64,000 nucleotides of DNA from Bog-473 sp963755375 (GCA_963755375.1 CAVWKG010000016.1:868001-932000), one strand, 5' to 3'; positions 33,843 to 47,200 are shown, counted from the stretch's first letter. Made by a program: numbers and translations. The notes: generated from the sequence alone by a model not told the origin.

Positions 33843-34607
33843 GTGAGCGACTACCCCGCCCCACCCGTTCTCGTCAACCACGTGGAGCCCGTCCCGCGTC
33901 GGATCCGGGCCTTTCTCGCAGGCCAGGCGGTCGTCGATACGACCGACGCCCTCTACGTGTGGGAGAACCCCCACTTCCCTCACTTCTACGTCCCGCTCGT
34001 CGACGTGCTGCCGGATGTGCTCGTCGACGAGGGCACGACCGAGGAGACCACACGGGGTGACGCAAAGCACTACGGGGTCCGGCTTGGTGACGTCAACCGG
34101 ACGAAGGCCGCGAGCGTGCTCACCGCAGCCAAGGTCGAGGGCCTGGACGACACCGTCCGCTTCGCCTGGTCCGCCTTCGACTCGTGGTTCGAGGAGGACG
34201 AGCAGGTCTTCGTCCACCCGCGCAACCCCTACACGCGCGTGGACTCGCTGCGCTCGAGCCGGCGCCTGCGCGTCGAGTCCAAAGGCGTCGTCCTGGCCGA
34301 GTCCTCGTCGCCCGTCCTCTGCTTCGAGACCGGGCTCCCCACCCGCTACTACCTCAACCGGACCGACGTGGACTTCACCAACCTCGTCGCGTCCGACACC
34401 GTCACGTCCTGCCCGTACAAAGGGACGACTTCGGGCTACTGGTCGGCCCGGGTCGAGGATCGCATCCACCCCGACATCGCCTGGACCTACGACTTCCCCA
34501 CCCGCGAGCTGTCCCCCATCGCCGGGCTGATCGCCTTCTACAACGAGAAGGTCGACCTGTTCCTCGACGACGTCCAGCTCGATCGGCCGCACACACCCTT
34601 GTCGTGA
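33843..34607 (+). CDS. DUF427 domain protein
   Basis: The 254-residue protein contains two DUF427-type halves. The first is around RIRAFLAGQAVVDTTDALYVWE, with HFYVPLVDV and KHYGVRLGD. The second is a clear copy, RLRVESKGVVLAESSSPVLCFETGLPTRYYL followed by CPYKGTTSGYW and WTYDFPTRELSPIAGLIAFYNEKVDLF. DUF427 proteins are small beta-rich proteins of unknown function, common in actinobacteria. GTG 33843 has AGGAGG eight bases upstream. It follows nadA by 96 bp in the same direction and may share its transcript. Confidence 0.88.
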   Translation: MSDYPAPPVLVNHVEPVPRRIRAFLAGQAVVDTTDALYVWENPHFPHFYVPLVDVLPDVLVDEGTTEETTRGDAKHYGVRLGDVNRTKAASVLTAAKVEGLDDTVRFAWSAFDSWFEEDEQVFVHPRNPYTRVDSLRSSRRLRVESKGVVLAESSSPVLCFETGLPTRYYLNRTDVDFTNLVASDTVTSCPYKGTTSGYWSARVEDRIHPDIAWTYDFPTRELSPIAGLIAFYNEKVDLFLDDVQLDRPHTPLS

Positions 34608-34757
34608 TCCGGCCTCCGGAAGCGGCAGCGGTCCGCTGCAGCCCTCTGAGTCCTACCCCGCACAAGCGCGGGCGCGCCGAAAGGCATTGGTCTGACTTTT
34701 CAAGTGTGCCGGGCTCGTCAGCCGGGTGATGCCGGGGCGGCGGGCGACTCCGCCCCG

Positions 34758-35130
34758 TCAGGCCGCCGTCGGCGGCGGGCGCTGGCGCTGCGGCTGGTAC
34801 TCCCGCTGGTTGCGCATCCGGTTGTGGAACCCGCAGAGGAGCCGGCCGTTGTCCTGGGTGGTCGGGCCACCCTCGGCCCAGGGCTGGACGTGGTCGGCCT
34901 GGCAGCTCTCGGCGGGTTCGTAGCAGTAGGGGTGGGTGCACATCCGGTCGCGCAGCTCGATGGCCCGGCGGGTGCCGCCGCTGAAGAGGCGGGCCCGGGC
35001 GCTGACGTCGACCCTGGTGCCCAGGCTGAAGATGGCCCGCTCGAAGTAGGCCGAGTCCAGCCACGGGGTCAGCGCCGAGGGGGCAAGCACCGTCCCGTTC
35101 TCGAGCTCGCTGATGCGCCCGTGCAGCGTT
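34758..35130 (-). pseudogene. DUF222/HNH endonuclease, C-terminal part (interrupted by IS30)
   Basis: This is the downstream half of a 13E12-repeat-type HNH protein: LHGRISELENGTVL, the DUF222 tail ARLFSGGTRRAIELRDRMC, then the HNH nuclease core THPYCYEPAESCQADHVQPWAEGGPTTQDNGRLLCGFHNR, with the metal-binding Cys/His and the DH pair intact. It ends at 34758 in a Gln/Pro/Arg-rich tail. The IS30 element at 35131-36360 separates it from its N-terminus. The ATG inside the IS end (35141) creates a start for this fragment, but expression is doubtful. Confidence 0.85.
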
Positions 35131-36360
35131 GGCGGATTCAAGGGGTGAGCGCAAGAAGCTCAGTGAGCTTTTCCGATGGTTTCATATATCCGAGGGTCTT
35201 GCGGGGACGGCCATTGAGGCTTCTCTCGATGGCGGTGAGGTCTTTGACGCTGAGCTTGGAAAGGTCCGTGCCCTTTGGCATGTATTGGCGCAGCAAGCCA
35301 TTGGTGTTCTCGTTCGAACCCCTCTGCCACGGACTGTGGGGATCGCAGAAATAGACCTGGATCCCGGTGGAGACGGTGAAGGCGACGTGGCGGTTCAGCT
35401 CGGTGCCTTGGTCCCAGGTCACGCTCCGGGCCAACTCGGCCGGCAGGGTCCCCATGGACTTGGCCATTGCCTGGTTGACCTTGTCGGCTGAGTATCCACC
35501 AGCAAAGCGCAGCAACATAACGTAGCGGGTGGAGCGTTCGACCAGCGTCCCGACGGCGGACTTGCCGCCGGCCCCGATGATCAGATCACCCTCCCAGTGA
35601 CCTGGCACGGCCCGGTCCTCGACCTCGGCCGGTCGTTCGCTGATCATGATCTTCGCGGGGATCTGGCCCCTCGTCTCGACCTTGCTCCGGGGTCGCCGGG
35701 CCGCCCGACCGCTGCGCAAGCAGCGCGTCAACTCCCGGCGGAGCTCGCCGCGTCCCTGGACAAAGAGTGTTTTGTAGATGGTCTCGTGGCTCACCCGCAT
35801 CATCGGATCGTCGGGGAAGTCCTGGCGCAAGCGCTGGGCGACTTCATCGGGTGACCACCACTCGCTGAGCCACTCTTCGACCTGGTCCCGCAGCTTGGGG
35901 CACGAGCCCAGCTTGGACGCCTTGGGTCGCCGAGCTCGCTTCTCAGCTCGCAGCTGACCGGCCCAGGCCCGATAGCCATGTCGGCCACCGTTGGCCGCCA
36001 CCTCCCGGCTCACCGTCGACACGCAACGACCCAGGCGCTGAGCGATGGCGGTGAACCGCTCGCCTCGAGACAACCCGATGGTGATCTCCTCGCGCTCAGC
36101 CAGCGTGAGGCGACCAGGAGCCGGAGACCAGCTGGCTGGATGACCCTCTCGCGTGAGCTTGCCCTCGAGCACCCGATACACCGTCATGAAATGCATTCCG
36201 ACGGCACGAGCGACCTCGTTGACGCTCAGTCCCTCGCTCCGGAGTCGGAACACCATCCGGCGCTGTTCCTGCGTCATGTGTGCTGCCATCTGTCGTCTCC
36301 CTTGGTTTGGTCAACCATCGCTGACCCACCAAGGTTTTGCGGGGACCCCTTGAATCCGCC
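35131..36360 (-). mobile_element. IS30-family insertion sequence with intact ends
   Basis: Perfect 15-bp terminal inverted repeats, GGCGGATTCAAGGGG (35131-35145) and CCCCTTGAATCCGCC (36346-36360), bound a 1230-bp element with a single transposase gene. The 3 bases GTT flank it on both sides (35128-35130 and 36361-36363), a target duplication of IS30 size. Removing the element and one GTT joins the two halves of the DUF222/HNH gene in frame (reading VGYET-LHGRI). The insertion is therefore recent and structurally complete. Confidence 0.95.
35138..36289 (-). CDS. IS30-family transposase
   Basis: The 383-residue protein has an N-terminal helix-turn-helix region (LRSEGLSVNEVARAVGMHFMTVYRVL and a second HTH at IAQRLGRCVSTVSREV), a middle region with WWSPDEVAQRL and VSHETIYKTLF, and the DDE integrase core: GHWEGDLI (first Asp), TWDQGTEL (second Asp), and SPWQRGSNENTNGLLRQY (Glu). 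The sequence YMPKGTDLS and the C-terminal LNGRPRKTLGY are typical of IS30. It looks complete and functional. The stop lies inside the left terminal repeat region. Confidence 0.96.
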   Translation of the reverse strand: MAAHMTQEQRRMVFRLRSEGLSVNEVARAVGMHFMTVYRVLEGKLTREGHPASWSPAPGRLTLAEREEITIGLSRGERFTAIAQRLGRCVSTVSREVAANGGRHGYRAWAGQLRAEKRARRPKASKLGSCPKLRDQVEEWLSEWWSPDEVAQRLRQDFPDDPMMRVSHETIYKTLFVQGRGELRRELTRCLRSGRAARRPRSKVETRGQIPAKIMISERPAEVEDRAVPGHWEGDLIIGAGGKSAVGTLVERSTRYVMLLRFAGGYSADKVNQAMAKSMGTLPAELARSVTWDQGTELNRHVAFTVSTGIQVYFCDPHSPWQRGSNENTNGLLRQYMPKGTDLSKLSVKDLTAIERSLNGRPRKTLGYMKPSEKLTELLALTP

Positions 36361-37159
36361 GTTTCATAGCCGACCAAGACACTGAACAGCGGGGCGGGGC
36401 GGATGCCGTCGGCGGGGGCGCTGCGGCTCCGGGTCGCCATCTCGACGAGGGCGTCGGCCCGGCGCTGGGCCGAGGTGCGGGCCAACTCGTCGATCCGAGC
36501 CGTGCGGCCCAGTCGCTCCTTGGCCTCGGCGCAGTCGGTCTCGAAGAGGTCGTGCTCGAGGCGGTTGAGCTCGCCCGCCACGATGGAGCCCGAGACCGGG
36601 TCGAGGGTCATCTGCCCCAGCCACATCCCGGTGAAGCTCGACTCTAAGAACACGTTGCGCGACGCCTTGCGCTCCTCGTCGGCGCTCTCGGCCCCGTCGG
36701 GGTCGGCCAGCTGCTCCCAGTAGCTCAGGGCCCGGGAGAAGTCCTCGAAGCCCATGTCGGAGGCCTGGGAGACCAACAACCCCTCGTCCCTGGCCATGGA
36801 GGACTCGGTCCGGTGCTTTCTCGCCGAGGCGATGGCCCGGGCCTGGTCGAGGCCGATGGCACCGTCGCGCCAGGCCTGGGCGCACGCGGGCAGGTGGCGC
36901 AGTTCCCTCCCGAGGCGCACCCGGCGCCGGGCGGCACTGCGCGGCAGACGGCACTTGGTGGCGATCCACGCCGAGGCCGTCTTGGCCCCGTCGGCCGCCC
37001 ACTCCTCCCCCACCTCGAAGGCGGCCGTCGCCTCGGTGACGAAGGACTCGAAACGCGCCAGCTGCCGGTGCAGCTCCTCGATGGAGGCGCAGTCGCCGTA
37101 GTTGGCCGCGTCCGACGCGACGAGTGCTCGAGCGCCTCGGCGAAGTCGTCCAACTCCAT
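36361..37159 (-). pseudogene. DUF222/HNH endonuclease, N-terminal part (interrupted by IS30)
   Basis: The 5' half of the gene encodes the DUF222 (13E12 repeat) domain: CASIEELHRQLARFESFVTE, then ASAWIATKCRLPRSAARRRVRLG, HLPACAQAWRDGAIGLDQARAIA and a C-terminal part up to LFSVLVGYET at the IS30 junction. The best start is ATG 37159 (MELDDFAEALE), but it is one base out of frame with the rest. A G missing from GAGCACTCG near 37125 explains this. These proteins are repeated many times in actinobacterial genomes and are thought to be mobile nuclease-like elements. Confidence 0.85.
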
Positions 37160-37243
37160 GTCTCGATGGAAGCACGAGGGTGTCACAGATCAGCGAGGAA
37201 GATTCGGAGAATCACCAGTGACAACCGGCGAATCAGGGCGACC

Positions 37244-37258
37244 GTTCTCACGGAGAAC
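37244..37258. promoter_or_regulatory. Short palindrome GTTCTC-ACG-GAGAAC
   Basis: A perfect 6-bp inverted repeat with a 3-base spacer lies between the uvrA stop and the DUF222/HNH start. It could be an operator for the downstream minus-strand gene. It differs from the actinobacterial LexA consensus (CGAAC-N4-GTTCG), so I do not call it an SOS box. Confidence 0.3.
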
Positions 37259-37314
37259 GCCACTTTGACGAGTCCGCCGTGCCGGGGGTGCCCGGGGTAC
37301 AGGGGGTGCGGGGT

Positions 37315-40188
<2,874 letters not shown>

Positions 40189-40262
40189 CCGCTGAGGATA
40201 CCGGCGCGCTGTGTCACGTCATCCCGGCCCTGGTCACCGACGTGACCCGCGCTCCGCCCGTG

Positions 40263-40643
40263 CTACTCGAAGCGCAGGTCCTCGTCGCCCCAGTAGGCCT
40301 CCACCGCGCTGATGAGGCCCTCGTCGGTGACGGTGAAGATCTCGGCACCGCGGATGTGCATGGTTCCCCCGCCGACCACGGAGACCGTGATGTGGAAGCG
40401 GACGGCGGCCCGGTCGGCGACGGGGTGGACCTCCTCGGCCTCGAACGTCATCGCCTCGCAGGCGTCGAAGGACCGCTGGATGAAGTCCCTGATGGCACCG
40501 CGACCGACGTTGGGCGGCGTCGGGTAGGGGTCGACCTGCACGGCATCGGGGGTGAAGAGCGCGGCGTAGGCGTCGGCGTCCCGGGAGCTGGTGACGGCGG
40601 CGTAGCGGGCGATGGCCTGGCGGAGCACGTCGTTCGTCGGCAC
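40263..40643 (-). CDS. NTF2-like / SnoaL-type protein
   Basis: The 126-residue product has the cone-shaped NTF2-like fold signature. An N-terminal helix (LRQAIARYAAVTSSRDADAYAALFTPDAV) is followed by alternating beta strands (VRFHITVSVVGG, IRGAEIFTVTDEGLISAVEAYWG). Such proteins include ketosteroid isomerases and polyketide cyclases, as well as proteins of unknown role; the substrate is not evident. The second Met-free start region gives ATG 40643. It stands 74 bp upstream of uvrA on the same strand, and may be cotranscribed. Confidence 0.8.
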   Translation of the reverse strand: MPTNDVLRQAIARYAAVTSSRDADAYAALFTPDAVQVDPYPTPPNVGRGAIRDFIQRSFDACEAMTFEAEEVHPVADRAAVRFHITVSVVGGGTMHIRGAEIFTVTDEGLISAVEAYWGDEDLRFE

Positions 40644-40657
40644 GGGGAAGACGATAC

Positions 40658-42697
40658 CTAGCCGGGGATGGAGGCGCGGAGGTCGGCGATCTCGTCACGC
40701 AGGAGCGCCGCCTCCTCGTAACGGAGCTCGGCGGCGGCGGCCTTCATCTCCGCTTCCAGCTGCGACATGAGCTCGACCGCCTCGGCCGGGGTCGAGGCAT
40801 CGCCGTCGGCCAGCAACGCCGGTCGACGGGCGCCCCGGACTGCCGCGTTCTTGCGCACCTCAGCCCTGCTGCGACCCGCCTTGGCCACCCCCCCGCCGGT
40901 CCCGCGGAGGCGCTCCAGGATGTCGGTCACCGACTTGCGGATGGTCTGGGGGTTGATCCCGTGCTCCCGGTTGTAGGCGATCTGCACGTCGCGGCGGCGC
41001 TGGGTGACCGAGACCGCCTCGCGCATGGAGTCGGTCACGGTGTCGGCGTAGAGCACCACCATGCCGTCGACGTTGCGGGCCGCCCGGCCCATGGTCTGGA
41101 TCAGGGAGGAGGCCGAGCGCAGGAAGCCCTCCTTGTCAGCATCGAGAATGGCGACCAGGGCCACCTCGGGCAGGTCGAGCCCCTCCCGGAGGAGGTTGAT
41201 GCCGACCAGGACGTCGATGGAGCCCAGGCGCAGCTCGCGCAGGATCTCGATCCGGGTGATGGTGTCGATGTCGGAGTGCAGGTACTGGACGCGGACGCCG
41301 GCGTCGGCCAGATAGTCGGTCAGGTCCTCGGCCATCTTCTTGGTGAGCGTCGTCACCAGGACGCGGCCGCCGGCCTCGACGGTGCGCCCGATGCGGGCCA
41401 GCAGGTCGTCCACCTGGCCCTTGGTGGGCATGACCGTCACCTCGGGGTCCACCAGGCCCGTGGGGCGGATCACCTGCTCGACGACCTGATCGGAGTGCTC
41501 CAGCTCGAAGGGGCCCGGCGTCGCCGACACGAAGACGCACTGGGGCACCCGCTCGACGAACTCCTCGAAGCGCAGGGGTCGGTTGTCCTTCGCCGAAGGC
41601 AGTCGGAAGCCGTGCTCGACCAGCACGTCCTTGCGCGAACGGTCGCCCGCGTACTGGCCGTGCAGCTGGGGGACGGCCACGTGGCTCTCGTCGATCACGC
41701 AGAGATAGTCCTTGGGGAAGAAGTCCAACAGCGTGTACGGCGTCTCCCCCGGTGCCCGGCCGTCGAGGTGGCGGCTGTAGTTCTCCACGCCGGAGCACAC
41801 GCCGGTCTCGGCCAGCATCTCGAGATCGTGCTCGGTCCGCACCCGGAGGCGCTGGGCCTCGAGCAGCTTGCCCTCCCGCTCGAACTCCTGGAGACGCTCC
41901 CGCAGCTCCACCTCGATGGTGCCGACGGCGCGCTGGATGATGTCGTCGCCCGTGACGTAGTGCGTGGCCGCGTAGACGGCCACGTCCTCCATCTCCTCCC
42001 CCATCTCCCCGGTCAGGACGTCGAAGGGCACGATGCGCTCGACCGTGTCCCCGAACAGCTCGACCCGGAGCGCCTGCTCCTCGTAGGCCGGGTGGATCTC
42101 CACCGTGTCGCCGCGGGCCCGGAAGGTACCGCGCACGAGGTTGACCTCGTTGCGGGCGTACTGGAGGTCGACCAGCCGGCGCAGCATGTCGCGCTGGTCC
42201 ATCTGCTCCCCGACGGACACCCCGAGGATGCGGTCGCGGTACTCATCGGGGGACCCCAGGCCGTAGATGCAGGACACCGACGCCACCACGATCACGTCAC
42301 GCCGCATCAGGAGGGACGACGTCGTGGCGTGCCGCAGCCGGTCGATCTCGTCGTTGATCGACGAGTCCTTCTCTATATAGGTGTCCGTCGTCGGCAGGTA
42401 GGCCTCGGGTTGGTAGTAGTCGTAGTACGAGACGAAGAACTCGACCCGGTTCTTCGGGAACAGCTCCCGCAACTCCGAGGAGAGCTGGGCGGCCAGTGAC
42501 TTGTTCGGCTCGATGATCAGCGTCGGTCGTTGGACCTGCTCGACCATCCAGGCGATGGTCGCCGTCTTGCCCGAGCCGGTGATGCCCTGGAGTGTCTGGT
42601 ACGGGTCACCGCGGCGTACGCCTCGGGCCAGGGCCGTGATGGCCGCGGGCTGGTCACCCGAGGGCTGGAAGGGGGAGACGACCTCGAATTCGGGCAT
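40658..42697 (-). CDS. uvrB: Excinuclease ABC subunit UvrB
   Basis: The 679-residue protein is the helicase-like core of the UvrABC system. Visible features are Walker A GITGSGKTATIAW (about residue 39), the beta-hairpin region FVSYYDYYQPEAYLP that clamps DNA, the DEXX-type CVIDESHVAVPQ, motifs V and VI (LVGINLLREGLDLPEV, QTMGRAARNVDG) and a C-terminal UVR domain (LEAEMKAAAAELRYEEAALLRDEI split into two parts) for UvrC binding. The length is normal. A CCTCGCGAGG palindrome lies just upstream of the start. Confidence 0.98.
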   Translation of the reverse strand: MPEFEVVSPFQPSGDQPAAITALARGVRRGDPYQTLQGITGSGKTATIAWMVEQVQRPTLIIEPNKSLAAQLSSELRELFPKNRVEFFVSYYDYYQPEAYLPTTDTYIEKDSSINDEIDRLRHATTSSLLMRRDVIVVASVSCIYGLGSPDEYRDRILGVSVGEQMDQRDMLRRLVDLQYARNEVNLVRGTFRARGDTVEIHPAYEEQALRVELFGDTVERIVPFDVLTGEMGEEMEDVAVYAATHYVTGDDIIQRAVGTIEVELRERLQEFEREGKLLEAQRLRVRTEHDLEMLAETGVCSGVENYSRHLDGRAPGETPYTLLDFFPKDYLCVIDESHVAVPQLHGQYAGDRSRKDVLVEHGFRLPSAKDNRPLRFEEFVERVPQCVFVSATPGPFELEHSDQVVEQVIRPTGLVDPEVTVMPTKGQVDDLLARIGRTVEAGGRVLVTTLTKKMAEDLTDYLADAGVRVQYLHSDIDTITRIEILRELRLGSIDVLVGINLLREGLDLPEVALVAILDADKEGFLRSASSLIQTMGRAARNVDGMVVLYADTVTDSMREAVSVTQRRRDVQIAYNREHGINPQTIRKSVTDILERLRGTGGGVAKAGRSRAEVRKNAAVRGARRPALLADGDASTPAEAVELMSQLEAEMKAAAAELRYEEAALLRDEIADLRASIPG

Positions 42698-42730
42698 GGC
42701 CTCGCGAGGCTACCCGGGGGGTGTGACCGC

Positions 42731-43351
42731 TCAGGCGTGCGCTCGCCGCTCGGCCGCCGCCGCCCGCAGCCAGTCCCACAGCTTGGCGACCTCGACGTCG
42801 AGAGTGGCCCGGTCACCCGAGTTGTCCAGGACGTAGTCCGCCTCCTGGCGGCGCTCCTCCCGCGAGACCTGCGACCGGATGCGGGCCTCGGCATCGGCCC
42901 GGTCGAAGCCGCGCTGGGAGATCAGTCGTTGCAGCGCCACGTCCGTTGGGGAGTCCACCACGACGATCTTGTGCAGCTTGACCGTGTCGCGGTGCGCAGC
43001 GGTCAGGAGCGGGATGGCCAGGAGCACGATGTCGTCGGTGTCGGCCAGGGCGTCCCGCGCCTGGATCATGGCGATGCCGATGGCCGGGTGCGTGATGGCG
43101 TTGAGCTCCAGCCGGGTCTCCTCGTCGGCGAAGGCCGCCGCGGCCAGCGCCTTGCGGTCGATGGTCCCGTCGGCGTCCAGGATCCCGGGCCCGAAGCGGT
43201 CGACCAGCGGCTGGTAGGCGGGGCCGCTGGGCGCCACCACGTCGCGGGCCACCTGGTCGGCGTCGATGAGCACGGCGCCGCGCTCGACGAGAAGGTCGGC
43301 CACGGCCGACTTCCCCGAACCGATGCCGCCCGTGAGGCCGACGGCCAGCAT
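42731..43351 (-). CDS. coaE: Dephospho-CoA kinase
   Basis: The 206-residue enzyme carries out the last step of coenzyme A synthesis. It begins MLAVGLTGGIGSGKSAVADLL (P-loop), continues with GAVLIDADQVARDVV, the substrate-binding HPAIG in NAITHPAIG, VLLAIPLLTAAHRD (PLL motif) and QRGFDRADAEARIRSQ (lid). ATG 43351 is favoured over a longer frame because the P-loop then begins at residue 8, and it overlaps the upstream methyltransferase stop by one base. It lies 33 bp before uvrB. Confidence 0.95.
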   Translation of the reverse strand: MLAVGLTGGIGSGKSAVADLLVERGAVLIDADQVARDVVAPSGPAYQPLVDRFGPGILDADGTIDRKALAAAAFADEETRLELNAITHPAIGIAMIQARDALADTDDIVLLAIPLLTAAHRDTVKLHKIVVVDSPTDVALQRLISQRGFDRADAEARIRSQVSREERRQEADYVLDNSGDRATLDVEVAKLWDWLRAAAAERRAHA

Positions 43352-44163
43352 CAGCCCAGGCTGGTCCGGCGCGGTGCCCGGACCACCGCGAACAGGACGA
43401 GCGTCGTCTCGTCGAGCTCCTCGGTGACGAACCAGTCGTCGGCGGTGATGCCCGTGATGCCCCCCGTGTCCTCCCGGGCCACGAGCTTGTAGGCGATGGG
43501 CAGCAGTCTCGTGTAGGCCCAGACGTACCACGAGTGCGGCAGCCGATGGCGTACGTCAAACACGTCCAGCCCGAGCAGTTTCTGGGCCCTGACCCGCCGC
43601 GCCGCGAAGTCGGCCTTGACGTGCGGCGCGGCGTCCACCCCGCCGAGCCACACCTCGTCGAAGTGGCGCGCCAGCATGGAGCGGAGCTCATCCCGCTCGA
43701 AGAGGTGGAGGTGGAACGGGTTCTCGAAGTCGGCCGGCTTGTTGGGGGTCAGCACGCACCCCACGCCGTCGTCCTTCAGCACCCGCGCCATCTCCGCCAC
43801 GTGGGGCTCGGGGTCGGTGAAGTGCTCGATGAGGTGGGAGGAGCAGGCCCCGTCGAAGCTGGCCGGCAGGAGCCCGAGGTCCAGGGCATTCATCTGCGCC
43901 ACCCGGAGACCCTCGGGGCCGTAGCAGGCGGTCGCCGTGGCGGCGGCTTCGGCGGCGTAGTCCACCCCGACCACCTGGCAGCCCTCGCCGAGGAACCGCG
44001 CCGACTCGAAGCCCTGGCCGCATCCGACGTCGAGGATGCGGCCCCGGCCGATCCGGTCCAGGACAGCCCGGTAACCCGCCTCGTGCAGGGCCAGCAGCGA
44101 GTCGGGTGTCACGCCCTGCTGCGGCCGCTCGCCCGTCAGCCGAGCCTTCGTGCTGGTCACCAC
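43351..44163 (-). CDS. Class I SAM-dependent methyltransferase
   Basis: The 270-residue product has the Rossmann methyltransferase motif I (GRILDVGCGQGFESARFL), GVDYAAEAAATA (acidic end of beta2), a post-motif SSHLIEHFTDPEPHVAEMARVL as in methyltransf_11/23 enzymes, and VLTPNKP. Substrate unknown; the HLIEHF block is common in enzymes acting on sugars, quinones or lipids. GTG 44163 is chosen because AAGGGAG sits seven bases before it; the frame is open to 44187. It is divergent from the glycan gene at 44238 with only 74 bp between, so the promoters of the two must be very close. Confidence 0.85.
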   Translation of the reverse strand: MVTSTKARLTGERPQQGVTPDSLLALHEAGYRAVLDRIGRGRILDVGCGQGFESARFLGEGCQVVGVDYAAEAAATATACYGPEGLRVAQMNALDLGLLPASFDGACSSHLIEHFTDPEPHVAEMARVLKDDGVGCVLTPNKPADFENPFHLHLFERDELRSMLARHFDEVWLGGVDAAPHVKADFAARRVRAQKLLGLDVFDVRHRLPHSWYVWAYTRLLPIAYKLVAREDTGGITGITADDWFVTEELDETTLVLFAVVRAPRRTSLG

Positions 44164-44237
44164 GGGCGCTCTCCCTTCGTGTGACACTCCGGGGTGCCGC
44201 TGGCTGCTTATGCTACCCGGCGACCTTTCCCCCCTTC

Positions 44238-47200
44238 ATGACCACGTCCCCCACTGTCACCGTCCCCCGGGGGCGGCACGCGGCCCAACGGCCGGTGCGG
44301 GCGATCGGCAGCCGTTGGTGGTGGATCGGCGGGGCGGCCTTCCTGGCTGTCTTCGCCTACGTGCCGCTGCTGGCGGTGCGGCCGGGGGTCGTCACCCCGG
44401 ACACCAAGACCTACCTCTACCTCGACCCGCTCCACTTCCTGAGCCAGGTCGCGTTCATGTGGGACCCCACCGTGGGCCTGGGCACGGTGACGCACGAGTA
44501 CATCGGCTACCTGCTGCCGATGGGCCCGTTCTTCGCCGTCTTCCACCTCCTCGGTGTGCCCGTCTGGGTGGCGCAGCGGCTGTGGCTCGGGTCGATCCTC
44601 TTCGTCGCCGGCCTCGGGGTGCTGTACCTGTCGCGCATCCTCGGCCTGCGCGGGCCCGGGCCGACGGCAGCCGCGCTGGCCTACATGCTCTCCCCGTACT
44701 TCTTGCAGTACGCGGGGCGCATTTCCGTGATCCTGCTGCCGTGGGCCGGCCTCCCCTTCATGCTCGGCCTGACCATCGTGGCGTTGCGCCGCGGCGGGTG
44801 GCGCGAACCCGCCCTGTTCGCCGTGGTGGTGGCGCTCGTGAGCGGCATCAACGCCAGCTCCATCATCTACGTCGGCGTCGCGCCCATCCTCTGGATCCTC
44901 TACGCGGTGGTGGTCCTGCGCGAGTCAACCTGGCGCCACGCCTTCGGCACCGCCCTGCGCATCGGCATCCTGACGCTCGGCGCCTGCCTGTGGTGGATGG
45001 CGGGACTCGAGGTGGAGGCGGCCTACGGCGTCAACGTCCTGAAGTACACCGAGACCGTCCCCTCGACGTCGGCCACCTCGAACCCGGCGGACATCATCCG
45101 GGGCCTCGGCTACTGGTACTTCTACGGCTCCGATCACCTGGGCGCCTGGACGACCGCGGCCATCCGCTACACGCAGGACATCTGGCTCCTGGCAACGTCC
45201 TATGCCGTACCCGTGCTCGCCCTGGTGGCGTCGGCGTTCGTGCGCTGGCGCGAGCGTGCCTTCTTCCTCGTGCTGCTCTTCGTCGGACTGGTGCTCTCGG
45301 TGGGCCCCTTCCCCTTCTCCCATCCCACCGCCATCGGCGGCGTGCTCAAGTCGTTCATGACGGACACGACGGCGGGCCTCGCGCTGCGCTCGACGGACCG
45401 GGCCACGCCCCTCGTCCTGCTGGCGCTTTTCATGCTGCTGGCCAGTGGGTTGACCGCCCTCTGGTCCCGTTTCCACATCGCCGGCCTCGCCACCACCCTC
45501 CTCGTGGCCGGACTGGTGGTGACGAACAACCCGTCGCTCTTCCTGGGCGACACCATCGCCAACAACTTCACCCAGCCGGCGTCGCTCCCCTCCTACCAAC
45601 TGGCGGCCATCGCCCACCTCAACGCGACCCATCCCGGTACCCGGGTCTTCGCCATCCCCGGCAACGACTTCGCCGCCAACCGCTGGGGTGACACCGTCGA
45701 CACACCCCAACCCGCCTTCCTCGACCGGGACTTCATCACCCGTGAGCAGCAGATCCTGGGCTCCATCGCCACGGCCGACACGCTCTACGCCACGGACGGC
45801 CCGCTCCAAGACGGCACGGCCAACATGAACGCCCTGGCGCCCATGGCCCGCCTGATGGGCGCCGGCGACCTGATGGTCGAGTACGACCAGCAGTACGAGC
45901 GCTACGGGGTGCCGCAGCCACAGCTGCTCGCGCTCCAGCTGCTCCAGACGCCGCTCGGCCTGGCCGACCCGATCTCCTTCGGCACACCGCGGCCAAACAC
46001 CTCGGTGGTGTCCACCCTGAACGAGCAGGACCTCTCCGTCCCGGGCAACGTCGCCTGGCCCTCCCCGCTCGTCACGTACACCGTGCCCAACCCCAGGGCC
46101 ATGGTGCGGGGGGAGTCGGACGCCGGCGCCGTGGTCATGGAGGGTGACGCCACTGGTCTCAACAACCTCGCCGGGCTCGGGCTGCTCAACACCGACAGCG
46201 CCATCTACTACGCCGGCACGCTGGCCGACGAGCCGGTCCGCCTGCACGACCTGGCGTCCCAGGGCGCCCAGCTCGTGGTCACCGACACCAACCGCAAGGA
46301 AGCCTTCCGCTGGGACACGCTGACGGCCAACTCCGGTTACACCGAGACGCCCAGCGAGAACCCGGCCAAGAGCGACCTGAGCGACAGCCCGATCGAGCTG
46401 TTCCCCGGCACCACCATCACGAGCAAGTCGTACGCCTCCTACGTCGGCGCGGTGAGCGTGTCCGCCAGCAGCTACGGCAACTCGGTCTCCTACACGCCCG
46501 AGGACCAGGCCTACAGCGCGATCGACAACGACTTCGACACGGCCTGGATCACCGGCACGTTCGTCCCCGACCCGGCCGGCCAGTGGTGGCAGGCGCGTTT
46601 CGCCGATCCCGTCACCGAGGACCACATCACACTGGTCCAACCCCAGCGCGGCGACCGCGCGCGCTGGGTGTCGGGCGTGACGCTCACCTTCGACGGCAAG
46701 GATCCCGTCAGCTACAAACTGAACGCCTCGTCCCACGTCACGGCCGGACAGACCCTGACCTTTCCCGCCCGGACATTCCACACGCTGCGCGTCACGCTCG
46801 ACGGCACCACGAACGACACCGCGCCACCCCCCTCGGCGTCGGCCGTCGGGTTCTCCGAGATAGAGATCCCGGGCCAGCAGGTGCGCCAGGTGGTGCAGAT
46901 GCCGACGCAGATGCTCACCAGCCTCGGGACGGCCTCGGCCGCTGACCGCCTCACCGTCGTGATGACGCGCCAACGCACCTCGCAGTTCCCGCCGCGCGAC
47001 GACCCCGAAACGACGCTCTCGCGCCAGTTCACCCTGCCGACCGCCCGCACCTTTTCCCTGTCGGGCGGCGCCAGCCTGTCGGCGCTGATCCCGGACGACG
47101 AGATCGACCGCCTCGTGGGCCGGGCGACGACGCCGTCCAGCACGCTCCGGGACGCCTACTCGTCCGGCCGCCTGCCGGGCGACCTCCAGGCGACGGCGTC

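Noticed and set aside
37244..37258. SOS (LexA) box near uvrA
   Set aside because: GTTCTC-ACG-GAGAAC does not fit the actinobacterial CGAAC-N4-GTTCG pattern and lies downstream of uvrA, not at its promoter.
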